A stretch of DNA of 64,000 nt from Rodentibacter sp901420285 (GCF_041734645.1 NZ_CP162010.1:1426001-1490000); one strand, 5' to 3'; counted from the stretch's first letter, positions 26,396-35,777 are shown. Numbers and translations are program-made. The notes: a model not told the origin generated them from the sequence alone.

Positions 26396-27388
26396 TTATT
26401 CTCCTTGATACTCCACCGGTTTGCCTTGCGCATTCAACGGCGTATGGCACTTCACTTTGCGCATTCCAATGCGGTGCTGTTTCGGCTCTACGCGACGACA
26501 ATGCTCGGTGGCATACGGACAACGCGGGTTAAGCAAACAACCGGTCGGGCGATCATAACGTCCGGGTACCACGCCGGGAAGCGATGCCAAACGCGCCTTG
26601 CCTTCGGCAAATTCCGGCAAGGAATGCAACAACGCTTGCGTGTAAGGATGTTTCGGTTCACGGAAAATCTCTTCCGCACGACCTTCCTCCACCACTTGTC
26701 CGGCATACATCACAATAATGCGATGCGCGGCTTCAGCCACGAGCGCTAAATCGTGGGTAATTAAAATCAACGACATACATTCTTTTTTCTGTAAATCGAG
26801 CAATAAATCCATAATTTGCGCTTGAATCGTCACATCCAAGGCGGTGGTCGGTTCATCGGCGATCAATAATTTGGGCTTGCAGGCAATCGCCATCGCGATC
26901 ATCACGCGCTGGCTCATGCCGCCGGACAATTGATGCGGATACGCATCAATACGGGATTCCGGATCAGGAATGCCGACTAAACGTAACAATGCCAAAGTGC
27001 GTTCGCGTCTGGTTTTTCGGCTTCCCCCCTCATGCGCTTGCAAGGCTTCCATAATTTGAAAACCGATGGTGTACGCGGGATTAAGGCTGGTCATCGGGTC
27101 TTGAAAAATCATTGCTACGTCGGCACCAATCAGTTGACGTTTTGCTTTATCGTTAAGCTTAAGCAAATCTTGATTTTCAAAAGTTAATTCTTCAGCCAAC
27201 ACTCGTCCGGGGAAATCAATTAACCCCATAATTGCCAAGGAACTTACCGATTTACCCGAACCTGACTCGCCGACAATACCCAGCACTTCGCCTTGTTCCA
27301 CCTGATAACTAATGCAATCCACCGCTTTAAAAGGTGCGTTTTTATCGCCGAAATGAACAGAAAGTTCTTTTACATCTAATAATGCCAT
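26396..27388 (-). CDS. dppD: Dipeptide ABC transporter ATP-binding protein DppD
   Basis: Second ATPase of the peptide importer. The 330-aa product has Walker A GESGSGKSV, Q-loop FQDPMTSLNPAYT, signature LSGGMSQRVMIAMAI, Walker B LLIADEPTTALD and the C-terminal CLLNPRCPYATEHC motif. An exact CAATGCGGTGCT copy (26467-26478) sits near its 3' end and is read in a third frame as QHRIG. dppC lies 9 bp upstream. Confidence 0.93.
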   Translation of the reverse strand: MALLDVKELSVHFGDKNAPFKAVDCISYQVEQGEVLGIVGESGSGKSVSSLAIMGLIDFPGRVLAEELTFENQDLLKLNDKAKRQLIGADVAMIFQDPMTSLNPAYTIGFQIMEALQAHEGGSRKTRRERTLALLRLVGIPDPESRIDAYPHQLSGGMSQRVMIAMAIACKPKLLIADEPTTALDVTIQAQIMDLLLDLQKKECMSLILITHDLALVAEAAHRIIVMYAGQVVEEGRAEEIFREPKHPYTQALLHSLPEFAEGKARLASLPGVVPGRYDRPTGCLLNPRCPYATEHCRRVEPKQHRIGMRKVKCHTPLNAQGKPVEYQGE

Positions 27389-27397
27389 TCTGTTTTC

Positions 27398-28285
27398 CTA
27401 TTGTTTAAGTTTCGGATCAAGCGCGTCACGTAAGCCGTCGCCCATTAAGTTAAAAGCCAGTACAAGAGATAAAATCACCAAGCCGGGAATCGTTACCAGC
27501 CAGTTCGCCGCCTGCATAAAACTGCGCGCTTCAGATAGCATCGTGCCGAGTTCCGGTGTCGGCGGTTTCGCCCCGATGCCCAAAAAGCCAAGTGTCGCCA
27601 ATTCTAAAATCGCGTTGGAAATCCCCATCGTCATTTGTACGATTAACGGCGCCAGACAGTTCGGCAAAATCACAATAAACATTAACCGTAAAACGCCTGC
27701 ACCTGCGACTTTAGAAGAAATCACATAATCGCGATTTTTTTCATTCATTACCGCCGCACGGGTTAGGCGCACATAACTAGGAATGGAAACCACTGCAATG
27801 GCCAAGGTGGCATTTGCTAATGAAGGCTCTAAAATCGAAACCACGACAATCGTCAACAGCAAATTCGGAATAGCAAGCATAATATCGATCAGACGCACAA
27901 TCACCGTATCCAACACACCGCCGTAATAGCCGGCAAATAAGCCAAGGCCGGTACCTAAAATACAGGACAGCAGCACAATCACAAGACCGGCAAAAACGGA
28001 AATCCGCGTACCATAAATAATGCGCGAAAAAATATCACGGCCGATATCGTCGGTACCGAGCAAATATGCGGGATTGCCGCCCTCATACCAAGCGGGCGGC
28101 AGTAGCAATGCGGTGCGATTTTGTTCCGCCGGATCAAAAGGCGCGATGTACGGCGCGAAAATACTGATGAGCGCGATGAAAAGAATAAAAATTAAACCGA
28201 TTAACGCTCCGCGATTTTGTTTAAAATAAAACCAAAATTCCTGCAAAGGCGTTCTTGGCGTTAAAATTGAAGTCGTGTCTGCCAT
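27398..28285 (-). CDS. dppC: Dipeptide ABC transporter permease DppC
   Basis: Inner-membrane permease half. The 295-aa product has about six membrane segments, an OppC-type N-terminal domain and the EAA-type loop VISSKVAGAGVLRLMFIVILPN. The frame runs to a TTG at 28297, but ATG 28285 has GGGAGAA at the right distance and gives MADTTSILTPRTP. A near-copy of the repeat (CAATGCGGTGCG) lies near 28107 and is read as RTALL. Confidence 0.92.
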   Translation of the reverse strand: MADTTSILTPRTPLQEFWFYFKQNRGALIGLIFILFIALISIFAPYIAPFDPAEQNRTALLLPPAWYEGGNPAYLLGTDDIGRDIFSRIIYGTRISVFAGLVIVLLSCILGTGLGLFAGYYGGVLDTVIVRLIDIMLAIPNLLLTIVVVSILEPSLANATLAIAVVSIPSYVRLTRAAVMNEKNRDYVISSKVAGAGVLRLMFIVILPNCLAPLIVQMTMGISNAILELATLGFLGIGAKPPTPELGTMLSEARSFMQAANWLVTIPGLVILSLVLAFNLMGDGLRDALDPKLKQ

Positions 28286-28297
28286 CATTTCTCCCAA

Positions 28298-29299
28298 TTA
28301 ATGACGAATACGCGGATTCACCACGCCGTAAAGTAAATCAATAGTCAAATTCACCGCAATAATAATGGTGGCGATAATCAATACCGAACCTTGCAACACC
28401 GGATAATCGCGCGCGTGAATCGCATCAATAATCCATTTACCAATACCCGGCCAAGAAAAGATCGTTTCCGTCAGCACCGCACCGGAAAGCAGTTGCCCGA
28501 CAATCAGTCCGACTACCGTCACCACCGGAATCAACGCATTACGCAAAGCGTGCACAATCACGATACGGGAGTAACTTAAACCTTTCGCTTTGGCCGTGCG
28601 AATATAATCTTCGCCCAATACTTCAAGCATTGCCGAACGGGTCATGCGAGTAATAATCGCAAGCGGAATCGTACCAAGCACAATGGCTGGAAGAATTAAC
28701 GATTTCAGCGCATTTTCAAACGCGCCGGGCACACCGGAAAGCCAAGTATCAATCAGCATAAAACCGGTCGGTGTATCGATCCAAAAATCATTTTCTAAGC
28801 GTCCGCCTTGCGGCAAACCTAAGAGCGGCGAAACGTATAAAATCAGAATCAACCCCCACCAGAAAATCGGCATGGAATAACCCGTCAGTGATACAGCCGT
28901 CACCGTATGTGAAATCCAGCTCTCTTTTTTTATCGCCGCAAAAGTGCCGAAAATAATGCCCCCCAGTAACGACCAAAACAGCGCAAAAAACGCCAATTCC
29001 GCCGTTGCCGGAAAAAGCGTAAAGAATTCCGAAATGACAGGTTGCTGAGTGCGAAAAGAGGAACCGAAATCTCCTCGAATCACATTGCCGATGTAATTGA
29101 AATATTGCTGATACAAAGGCAGATCAAGGCCAAGTTGATGGATCATTTGCTGATGAACTTCCGGCGTTAAACCGCGCTCGCCCATCATAATCTCCACCGG
29201 ATCGCCGGGAATAAAATGAACAAGCGCAAAGGTGATAAAAGTAATCGCAATGAAAGTAGGAATCACCATTAAAATACGTTTGAAAATAAATTTAAACAT
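28298..29299 (-). CDS. dppB: Dipeptide ABC transporter permease DppB
   Basis: First gene of the operon and partner of DppC. The 333-aa product has the OppB-type start (FKFIFKRILMVIPTFIAIT), about six membrane segments, the periplasmic loop with HFIPGDPVEIMMGERG, and the loop EDYIRTAKAKGLSYSRIVIVHALRN that docks the ATPases. No substrate-binding protein gene precedes it; the 393 bp upstream hold only repeats. A separate dppA elsewhere is expected from H. influenzae. Confidence 0.93.
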   Translation of the reverse strand: MFKFIFKRILMVIPTFIAITFITFALVHFIPGDPVEIMMGERGLTPEVHQQMIHQLGLDLPLYQQYFNYIGNVIRGDFGSSFRTQQPVISEFFTLFPATAELAFFALFWSLLGGIIFGTFAAIKKESWISHTVTAVSLTGYSMPIFWWGLILILYVSPLLGLPQGGRLENDFWIDTPTGFMLIDTWLSGVPGAFENALKSLILPAIVLGTIPLAIITRMTRSAMLEVLGEDYIRTAKAKGLSYSRIVIVHALRNALIPVVTVVGLIVGQLLSGAVLTETIFSWPGIGKWIIDAIHARDYPVLQGSVLIIATIIIAVNLTIDLLYGVVNPRIRH

Positions 29300-29324
29300 T
29301 CAATCACTCAACAAATAACAAAAA

Positions 29325-29350
29325 ATGCGGTTAAAAATTGACCGCACTTT
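29325..29350. repeat. Imperfect inverted USS pair upstream of dppB
   Basis: ATGCGGT and ACCGCACTTTT face each other around a 9-nt A/T loop. The right arm is an exact uptake word (AAGTGCGGT on the reverse strand), the left arm a degenerate one. It could end uvrD transcripts before the dpp promoter. Confidence 0.6.
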
Positions 29351-29574
29351 TCTCTTCAACATCAATGGGAAACATTAAAAACCGCCAGATTCTACCGTAC
29401 TTGTCGGTATTTTTCCAAATTACCTGTTGTTATCAATCATTCCTTTTCGGCATATCGTAACGCCGGAATAAGCGGTATTACGTAATCAATATGAAGTCGA
29501 TTAGCGCAGCGATTAATCAGAGAATTGACGGGCGATATAAGCCGGCTAAAAGCTCGAAGGATTCGTTGAAAGGT

Positions 29575-29618
29575 AAAAATAGCACCGCATTGAAAGCGCC
29601 TCCAATGCGGTGCTGTTT
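29575..29618. repeat. Inverted-pair CAATGCGGTGCT element between uvrD and dppB
   Basis: AGCACCGCATTG (29581-29592) and CAATGCGGTGCT (29603-29614) are exact inverted copies separated by 10 bp, flanked by AAAAAT and GTTT. Apart from this and the USS pair at 29325, the 29300-29692 gap shows no gene. Confidence 0.9.
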
Positions 29619-29692
29619 CCGCCCAAAACCGACAAGCGGGTTAAAATTATTTCACGTTAGCCGGAACAAGCATGATTTAATACAAGGTAAAA

Positions 29693-31873
29693 TTACCGCA
29701 CTTTTTCCAATTTCGCCAAATGCGCAATCAACCACTTAATTCCCTGCGCTTGGAATGCGATTTGCAGACGCGTGTTGTTATCCGAACCTTCCACATTAAT
29801 CACCGTGCCAAAGCCGAATTTCTCGTGTTTCACTTTTTGTCCCATTTTCCATTCGTTTTCGTTTGGATTTGAATGAGACAGCGAACCGACTTTCGCCAAA
29901 TTCATCGCACGTGTCACCGTGCCGCGTAAACGAATTTCTTGAATGCATTCTTGCGGTAACTCGGCAATAAAACGCGACGGCAAATGGCGTTCTTCTTTCG
30001 CATACAAACGACGACTTTCGGCATAAGAAATCGTCAATTTTTGTTTTGCGCGCGTAATCCCCACGTAAGCCAAACGGCGCTCTTCTTCCAAGCGCCCCGG
30101 CTCTTCAAAAGAACGAAAACTCGGGAACAGGCCTTCTTCTACCCCCACCATAAACACGCGAGGAAACTCTAAACCTTTTGCCGAGTGCAACGTCATCATT
30201 TCCACGCTGGATTGATGCGGTGACGCTTGCTCTTCGCCCGCTTCAAGGGAGGCGTGGGTTAAAAAGGCAGTGAGATCCGTCATTTCTTCGGCTTCATCAG
30301 GTTTTACAAATTCACGGGTTGCACTCACCAACTCTTCCAAGTTTTCAATCCGTACTTCTCCCTTTTCGCCTTTTTCTTGCTGATACATATCGTATAAACC
30401 GGAATGTTTAATCACAAAATCCGTTTGGGCAAAAAGTGGCATTTCGGCAGTGTCAAGTTGCAAAGAATTAATTAATTCTTGGAATCGTAATAATGCGGTG
30501 GAAGCGCGCCCGGTCAGCCTATTTTCTTGTGTCGCCACTTGTACCGCTTGCCATAAGGTAATTTGGCGTTCGCGCGTGAGATGACGCAACACTTCTAACG
30601 TGCGCTCGCCAATACCGCGTGTCGGCGTATTAATCACGCGTTCAAATGCCGCATCGTCTTGGCGATTATTAATCAAACGTAAATAGGCTAAAGCATCTTT
30701 GATTTCTTGGCGTTCAAAGAATCGCATTCCGCCGTAAATTCGATAAGGAATTTGGCAACGAATCAAGGCTTCTTCAATCACACGCGACTGGCTGTTACTG
30801 CGATAAAGCACCGCGCAATCGTCTAGTTTTCCGCCGTTATCCACCCAATCTTGAATTTGCGAAGCCACAAATTTAGCTTCATCTAATTCATTGAAGGCGG
30901 CGTAAATGCCCACAGGCTCGCCTTTTTCACCGTCCGTCCATAAATTCTTACCGAGGCGATCGCCGTTGTTAGCAATCAATTCGTTCGCACTGTTTAGGAT
31001 ATTGGCGGTAGAACGGTAATTTTGCTCAAGTCGAATGGTTTCTGCTTTAAAATCTTTCAAAAATTTTTGGATATTTTCGATCTGCGCACCGCGCCAACCG
31101 TAAATGGATTGATCGTCATCACCCACAATCATCACATTGCCGGTTTGCCCCGCCAGAATTTTGATCCATTGGTATTGGATTTTGTTGGTATCCTGGAACT
31201 CGTCCACCAAAATATGTCGGAAGCGCTGCTGATAACGCTGTAAAATCAACGGTTTTTTATCAAACAATTCATAAGCGCGAATTAAAAGCTCGGCAAAATC
31301 CACGAGGCCGGCGCGATCACAAGTATCTTGATAAATCTGATAAATCTTAATCCATTCGCGTTCTTGGCGATCGTTAAAATCTTCAATTTCGTGCGGCCGC
31401 AAACCCTCGTCTTTTTTATTGTTGATGTACCAACAAGCCTGCTTCGGCGGAAACGCTTTTTCGTCGTAGTTGTGCAGTTTTAACAAACGTTTTAACAAAC
31501 GCAGCTGATCTTCCGAATCCAGAATTTGGAAATCTTGCGGCAACCCCACATCTAAATGATGCGCGCGTAACAAGCGGTGCGCGATGCTGTGAAAAGTGCC
31601 GATCCACATACCGAATAAGTTCGTTTGAGAATACTTGCCCAAGGTGGTTTGAATGCGGTGCCGCATTTCAGCTGCAGCTTTGTTGGTGAACGTTACCGCC
31701 ATAATGCTGCCTTCGGAAATATTTTCCACAGCGACAAGCCATGCAATTCGATGGGTCAACACACGGGTTTTACCGCTCCCTGCGCCCGCCAACACCAAAT
31801 AATTGCCCAACGGCGCGCCGACCGCTTCCCGTTGTTTATCATTCAAACCGTCAAGTAATTCGGAAATGTCCAT
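29693..31873 (-). CDS. uvrD: DNA helicase II UvrD
   Basis: 3'-5' superfamily 1A helicase that removes the incised strand in nucleotide excision repair and unwinds in mismatch repair. The 726-aa product has the Walker A motif AGAGSGKTRV (about residues 29-38), VTFTNKAAAEMR, the DEFQDTN motif II, GDDDQSIYGWRGA, EQNYRS and the C-terminal VEEGLFPS and YVGITRAK motifs. The last codons and stop are read from an exact USS word (KVR-stop = AAA GTG CGG TAA). A near-repeat AATGCGGTGCC lies near 31650. uvrA, its pathway partner, is at 48.5-51.3 kb. Confidence 0.97.
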   Translation of the reverse strand: MDISELLDGLNDKQREAVGAPLGNYLVLAGAGSGKTRVLTHRIAWLVAVENISEGSIMAVTFTNKAAAEMRHRIQTTLGKYSQTNLFGMWIGTFHSIAHRLLRAHHLDVGLPQDFQILDSEDQLRLLKRLLKLHNYDEKAFPPKQACWYINNKKDEGLRPHEIEDFNDRQEREWIKIYQIYQDTCDRAGLVDFAELLIRAYELFDKKPLILQRYQQRFRHILVDEFQDTNKIQYQWIKILAGQTGNVMIVGDDDQSIYGWRGAQIENIQKFLKDFKAETIRLEQNYRSTANILNSANELIANNGDRLGKNLWTDGEKGEPVGIYAAFNELDEAKFVASQIQDWVDNGGKLDDCAVLYRSNSQSRVIEEALIRCQIPYRIYGGMRFFERQEIKDALAYLRLINNRQDDAAFERVINTPTRGIGERTLEVLRHLTRERQITLWQAVQVATQENRLTGRASTALLRFQELINSLQLDTAEMPLFAQTDFVIKHSGLYDMYQQEKGEKGEVRIENLEELVSATREFVKPDEAEEMTDLTAFLTHASLEAGEEQASPHQSSVEMMTLHSAKGLEFPRVFMVGVEEGLFPSFRSFEEPGRLEEERRLAYVGITRAKQKLTISYAESRRLYAKEERHLPSRFIAELPQECIQEIRLRGTVTRAMNLAKVGSLSHSNPNENEWKMGQKVKHEKFGFGTVINVEGSDNNTRLQIAFQAQGIKWLIAHLAKLEKVR

Positions 31874-32027
31874 TTTGTTTATTTTATCTGTGTAAATTTA
31901 CAGGGGATTATAGTGATATTTTGACGGTTAGACAATGAGGAATTCGTCGTCCGTGGCCGATTTTGGTGCTTGATTGATGCCTTCTTGCGAATCTGCAAAG
32001 CACATCGGAAAAGGCATTGTCGAACAT

Positions 32028-32070
32028 AAAAAATAGCACCGCATTGGAGCAAGTTCCAATGCGGTGCTGT
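32028..32070. repeat. Inverted-pair CAATGCGGTGCT element after argH
   Basis: AGCACCGCATTG (32035-32046) and CAATGCGGTGCT (32057-32068) are exact inverted copies with a 10-nt spacer. On the reverse strand the stem is followed by TATTTTTTATG, a textbook intrinsic terminator 24 bp after the argH stop. The repeat family has therefore been recruited as a terminator here. Confidence 0.9.
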
Positions 32071-32093
32071 TACGCGATACAAACGCCGGAAGT

Positions 32094-33500
32094 TTATTTC
32101 CGGATCGCCGCCGTTTCATTGTAATCTTCGCAAAATCGCACTTTAGCTTCGGCAATTGCTTCAGCGACGCGCAACGGCGAAACGCCGCCTTTGGCACAAC
32201 GTTTATTCAAGCAAGATTGAAGTGAAAGAATTTCGTACACATCATCACCCACGACTTCACTGAATTGGCGGAATTCCGGAATAGTTAAATCTTCCAAGCC
32301 TTTGCCTTTTTTAATTGCGTAAACCACGGTTTCGCCCACGATATGATGCGAGTCACGGAACGGTACACCTTTTGCCACCAAATAATCGGCAAGCTCCGTT
32401 GCATTAGAATAGCCCTTTAACGCCGCTTCACGAGTGCGTTCCACATTTACTTTCAATTCGTCTAACACAAAGGTCGCCATATCAACGCAATCTTGCCACG
32501 TATCTAAAGCGTCAAAAATGCCTTCTTTATCTTCCTGCATATCTTTGTTATAGGCCAACGGCAAACCTTTTAAAGTCATTAACATACCGGTTAACGCCCC
32601 CATTACGCGGCCTGCTTTGCCGCGGATTAATTCGCATGCATCCGGATTTTTCTTTTGCGGCATTAAAGAAGAACCGGACGTAACACGATCGGATAATTCC
32701 ACGAAATTTGCTTCGCCGCTATTGAAAATAATCATATCTTCTGCAAAGCGGGAAAGATGCGCCATACTTAATGCAGCGGTTGAAAGTAATTCGACGATAT
32801 GATCGCGGTCGGACACGCTGTCCAGGCTGTTACGCGTCGCGAAGGCAAAACCCAAATCTTGTGCCAACGCCTCGCGATCTACCGCATACGCGGTACCGGC
32901 AAGCGCACCGCTACCAAGCGGGCAACTGTTCATACGTTTGTACGCATCGGCCAGACGGCCGTAATCGCGTTCAAACATTTCTACGTATGCCATGCACCAA
33001 TGTGCAAAAGTAATCGGTTGCGCACGTTGCAAATGGGTGTAACCCGGCATAACAGCATCTTGCGTATTTTCCGCAGTTTGCACCAAATGTCGTTGCAAAT
33101 TGCGGATGGAATCTTGCAATTCAATTACGCGCTCTTTGCACCACAATTTGATATCAAGGGCTACTTGGTCGTTACGGCTACGGCCGGTATGTAATTTTTT
33201 ACCCAAATTGCCTACTTTATCGATGAGTTTACTTTCCACCCAGCTGTGAATATCTTCCGCATCGTCTTGCAAAATCGCTTGCGGATTCGAGCGCACTTCA
33301 ATTAATAATTCGTTTAACGCTTGCTCCAACTGTTGTTGCTCTTCTTGCTTCAATACATTCACTTTTACCAAGGCTTTTGACCAACCGATAGAACCGGCAA
33401 TATCTTGTTCCGCCAAACGGAAATCAAAACGTAATGAATCGTTAAAATCTTTAAAACGCTTGTCTGCAGCCTGCGTAAAACGTCCACCCCAAAGTGCCAT
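32094..33500 (-). CDS. argH: Argininosuccinate lyase
   Basis: Splits argininosuccinate into arginine and fumarate, the last step of arginine synthesis. The 468-aa product has MALWGGRFTQAADKRF at the start, HTGRSRNDQVALD, TVMPGYTHLQ-type AVMPGYTHLQRAQP and the fumarase/aspartase signature GSSLMPQKKNPD. The frame opens at 33587, but ATG 33500 is preceded on the reverse strand by AGAGGAAATATT. A pair of ARG-box-like palindromes lies 50-85 bp upstream. Divergent from rho. Confidence 0.95.
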   Translation of the reverse strand: MALWGGRFTQAADKRFKDFNDSLRFDFRLAEQDIAGSIGWSKALVKVNVLKQEEQQQLEQALNELLIEVRSNPQAILQDDAEDIHSWVESKLIDKVGNLGKKLHTGRSRNDQVALDIKLWCKERVIELQDSIRNLQRHLVQTAENTQDAVMPGYTHLQRAQPITFAHWCMAYVEMFERDYGRLADAYKRMNSCPLGSGALAGTAYAVDREALAQDLGFAFATRNSLDSVSDRDHIVELLSTAALSMAHLSRFAEDMIIFNSGEANFVELSDRVTSGSSLMPQKKNPDACELIRGKAGRVMGALTGMLMTLKGLPLAYNKDMQEDKEGIFDALDTWQDCVDMATFVLDELKVNVERTREAALKGYSNATELADYLVAKGVPFRDSHHIVGETVVYAIKKGKGLEDLTIPEFRQFSEVVGDDVYEILSLQSCLNKRCAKGGVSPLRVAEAIAEAKVRFCEDYNETAAIRK

Positions 33501-33548
33501 AATATTTCCTCTATGTCTTATATGCGACCGCCCAAACGGCCAAGCAAA

Positions 33549-33584
33549 GTAATTATTTATTACATTATTATGCATAAATATGCA
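33549..33584. promoter_or_regulatory. Candidate ArgR operator (two ARG boxes) upstream of argH
   Basis: TGCATAAATATGCA (33571-33584) fits the ARG box TGAAT-W4-ATTCA with one symmetric change in each half. A weaker palindrome, GTAATTATTTATTAC (33549-33563), lies with its centre about 21 bp away, the usual centre-to-centre spacing of paired ARG boxes. Arginine-responsive repression of argH is inferred. Confidence 0.6.
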
Positions 33585-33774
33585 CAAATCAAGTTTTACT
33601 TCAGAAAATAAAAAACTTCCTCAAAATCTCCCTCACCACATCATAAAAATGCCTGATTTTTTTATAACAAGAACTAGACACCACGCGGTTTTAGTGATAC
33701 CTTACGCACCGCTTTTTGGACGCCAGTCCTCCATTCATTCACTCAACTCTCATTCATTCCAACGATTATTCATT
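33585..33774 (+). other. rho leader region
   Basis: The 190 bp before rho contain an open frame in phase with rho, but it lacks a ribosome site and family similarity. The segment 33717-33770 is rich in C and T and poor in G on the coding strand, the composition of a rut site. In E. coli rho is autoregulated by Rho-dependent attenuation in its leader, so the same may occur here. Confidence 0.45.
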
Positions 33775-35037
33775 ATGCATTTAACAGAACTTAAAAATAT
33801 GCCTGTTTCCGATCTCGTGAAACTCGGCGAAGAGCAAATGGGCCTAGAAAATTTAGCGCGTTTGCGCAAGCAAGATATTGTCTTTGCCATTTTAAAACAA
33901 CACGCAAAAGGCGGTGAAGACATCTTCGGCGGCGGCGTATTGGAAATTTTACCGGATGGCTTTGGCTTCCTCCGTTCGGCAGACAGTTCCTATTTAGCCG
34001 GCCCTGACGATATTTATGTCAGCCCAAGCCAAATTCGTCGCTTCAATTTGCAAACCGGAGACAAAATCGAAGGAAAAATTCGACCGCCGAAAGAAGGCGA
34101 ACGCTATTTTGCCCTCCTCAAAGTAGATCAAGTCAATGACGACAAACCGGAAGTTTCCCGCAGCAAAATCCTTTTCGAAAACTTAACCCCATTACATGCC
34201 AATTCCCGTTTAAAAATGGAACGCGGCAACGGCTCTACCGAAGATTTAACCGCCCGCATTTTAGATTTAGCCTCTCCGATTGGGAAAGGTCAGCGCGGTT
34301 TAATCGTGGCGCCGCCGAAAGCGGGTAAAACTATGTTGCTGCAAAATATCGCGCAAAGCATTACCCATAATTACCCTGATGTCGAACTTATCGTATTATT
34401 GATCGATGAGCGCCCGGAAGAAGTAACGGAAATGCAACGCTCCGTAAAAGGCGAAGTGATTGCTTCTACCTTCGACGAACCGGCAACCCGTCACGTTCAA
34501 GTGGCGGAAATGGTGATCGAAAAAGCCAAACGTTCCGTCGAACACAAAAAAGACGTGGTCATTTTGCTTGACTCCATTACCCGTTTGGCGCGTGCTTACA
34601 ATACCGTCACTCCGGCATCCGGTAAAATTTTATCCGGTGGGGTGGACGCCAACGCGTTACATCGTCCAAAACGTTTCTTCGGCGCGGCGCGTAACGTGGA
34701 AGAAGGCGGCAGCCTAACTATTATCGCTACCGCGTTAGTGGATACCGGCTCAAAAATGGACGAAGTAATCTTCGAGGAATTTAAAGGCACCGGTAACATG
34801 GAATTGCACCTATCCCGTAAAATCGCGGAAAAACGCGTGTTCCCGGCAATCGACTTCAACCGCTCCGGCACCCGTAAAGAGGACTTGCTCACCGCTCCTG
34901 ATGAGTTACAAAAAATGTGGATTCTACGCAAAATCCTTAATCCGATGGGCGAAGTGGAAGCGATGGAATGGCTCATTGACAAACTTGGCATGGCCAAAAC
35001 TAACGAAGAATTTTTTGAAATTATGAAACGCTCATAA
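33775..35037 (+). CDS. rho: Transcription termination factor Rho
   Basis: Hexameric RNA-DNA helicase that ends untranslated transcripts. The 420-aa product starts MHLTELKNMPVSDLV, has the OB-fold primary RNA site with GFGFLRS, the Walker A motif APPKAGKT, Walker B VVILLDSITRLARAYN with the Q-loop region after it, and the R-loop GGVDANALHRPKRFFGAARN. E. coli Rho is 419 aa, so ATG 33775 is chosen over the upstream frame start at 33580. No clear Shine-Dalgarno sequence precedes it. Confidence 0.97.
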   Translation: MHLTELKNMPVSDLVKLGEEQMGLENLARLRKQDIVFAILKQHAKGGEDIFGGGVLEILPDGFGFLRSADSSYLAGPDDIYVSPSQIRRFNLQTGDKIEGKIRPPKEGERYFALLKVDQVNDDKPEVSRSKILFENLTPLHANSRLKMERGNGSTEDLTARILDLASPIGKGQRGLIVAPPKAGKTMLLQNIAQSITHNYPDVELIVLLIDERPEEVTEMQRSVKGEVIASTFDEPATRHVQVAEMVIEKAKRSVEHKKDVVILLDSITRLARAYNTVTPASGKILSGGVDANALHRPKRFFGAARNVEEGGSLTIIATALVDTGSKMDEVIFEEFKGTGNMELHLSRKIAEKRVFPAIDFNRSGTRKEDLLTAPDELQKMWILRKILNPMGEVEAMEWLIDKLGMAKTNEEFFEIMKRS

Positions 35038-35097
35038 TTCAAAACACAAAAGAAAAATAACTGTGCGGCCTCTGCACAATTCGTCGCATTTAATTAG

Positions 35098-35135
35098 AGG
35101 ATCGGGCGCTGTAATCCAGTACTCGATCCTTTTTG
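35098..35135 (+). terminator. Rho-independent terminator downstream of rho
   Basis: AGGATCG (35098-35104) and CGATCCT (35124-35130) pair around a 19-nt loop and are followed by TTTTTG. A smaller GTGC/GCAC hairpin precedes it near 35061. Confidence 0.7.
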
Positions 35136-35300
35136 TTTGGCTTGGTATGCCTGTGATTCTCGGTCAACAAAATCAAATCGATTTTAGGCTTAATCTTGTG
35201 ACCGATTGTTTTCTTTAATTTTCAAAGTGTTTCTAGCTTAAGCGATAAGCATAATTTTGAAATGATGTGATGGTCGCACAAAGCGGAAAATTACACTCAC

Positions 35301-35344
35301 AAAATAGCACCGCATTGGAAGCGGCTCCAATGCGGTGCTATTTT
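35301..35344. repeat. Inverted-pair CAATGCGGTGCT element, best-formed copy
   Basis: AAAATAGCACCGCATTGG and CCAATGCGGTGCTATTTT are perfect inverted copies around AAGCGGCT. This is the most symmetrical member and gives the consensus. It lies between rho and the SMR gene (convergent) and can act as a two-way terminator. Apart from it and the rho terminator, 35038-35444 holds no gene. Confidence 0.92.
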
Positions 35345-35444
35345 GGAATGCCAATCCACGTTCCGACTCAAAAGCCGTTTTTACATATTTACAGCATTCA
35401 GTTGAGCTTTAATCTTACATTTTGAAAAAAGCAAAGGTCACTTT

Positions 35445-35777
35445 TTATGAATGAGACGCAGTGGAAAATAAATTAATTACCAACACGCCGGCAATAATTA
35501 AGCCGATGCCGATGAGGCCCGCCGTATCAATTCTTTGCCCGAAGACAAAATAGGCGACAAGCGTAGTCAAAACAATGCCCACACCTGACCAAATCGCATA
35601 AACCAAGCCGACCGGTAACGTACGGAAAACAATGGAAACCAAATAAAAAGATACGGCATAAAGGCCTAACGAGCCGACCGTTGGTAACGATTTTGTAAAA
35701 CCGTCGCTTAGTTTTAGTAAATTGGTTGCGACGATTTCCAGACAAATGGAGAACGCGAGTAAAATCCAAGGGTTCAT
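35445..35777 (-). CDS. Small multidrug resistance (SMR) family efflux protein
   Basis: Four-helix inner-membrane exporter that works as a dual-topology dimer, swapping protons for quaternary cations, guanidinium or polyamines. The 110-aa product has the essential membrane glutamate E14 in the LEIVAT motif, the conserved G-x6-Y-region in helix 2 and AIWSGVGIVLTTLVAYFVFGQ in helix 3. The W-S-G-x-G pattern is typical of EmrE-type pumps, but substrate cannot be told from sequence. Single gene. Confidence 0.88.
   Translation of the reverse strand: MNPWILLAFSICLEIVATNLLKLSDGFTKSLPTVGSLGLYAVSFYLVSIVFRTLPVGLVYAIWSGVGIVLTTLVAYFVFGQRIDTAGLIGIGLIIAGVLVINLFSTASHS

Noticed and set aside
33580..33774. 65-residue N-terminal extension of Rho
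   Set aside because: No ribosome site or family similarity; E. coli Rho length is met by ATG 33775. Treated as leader.
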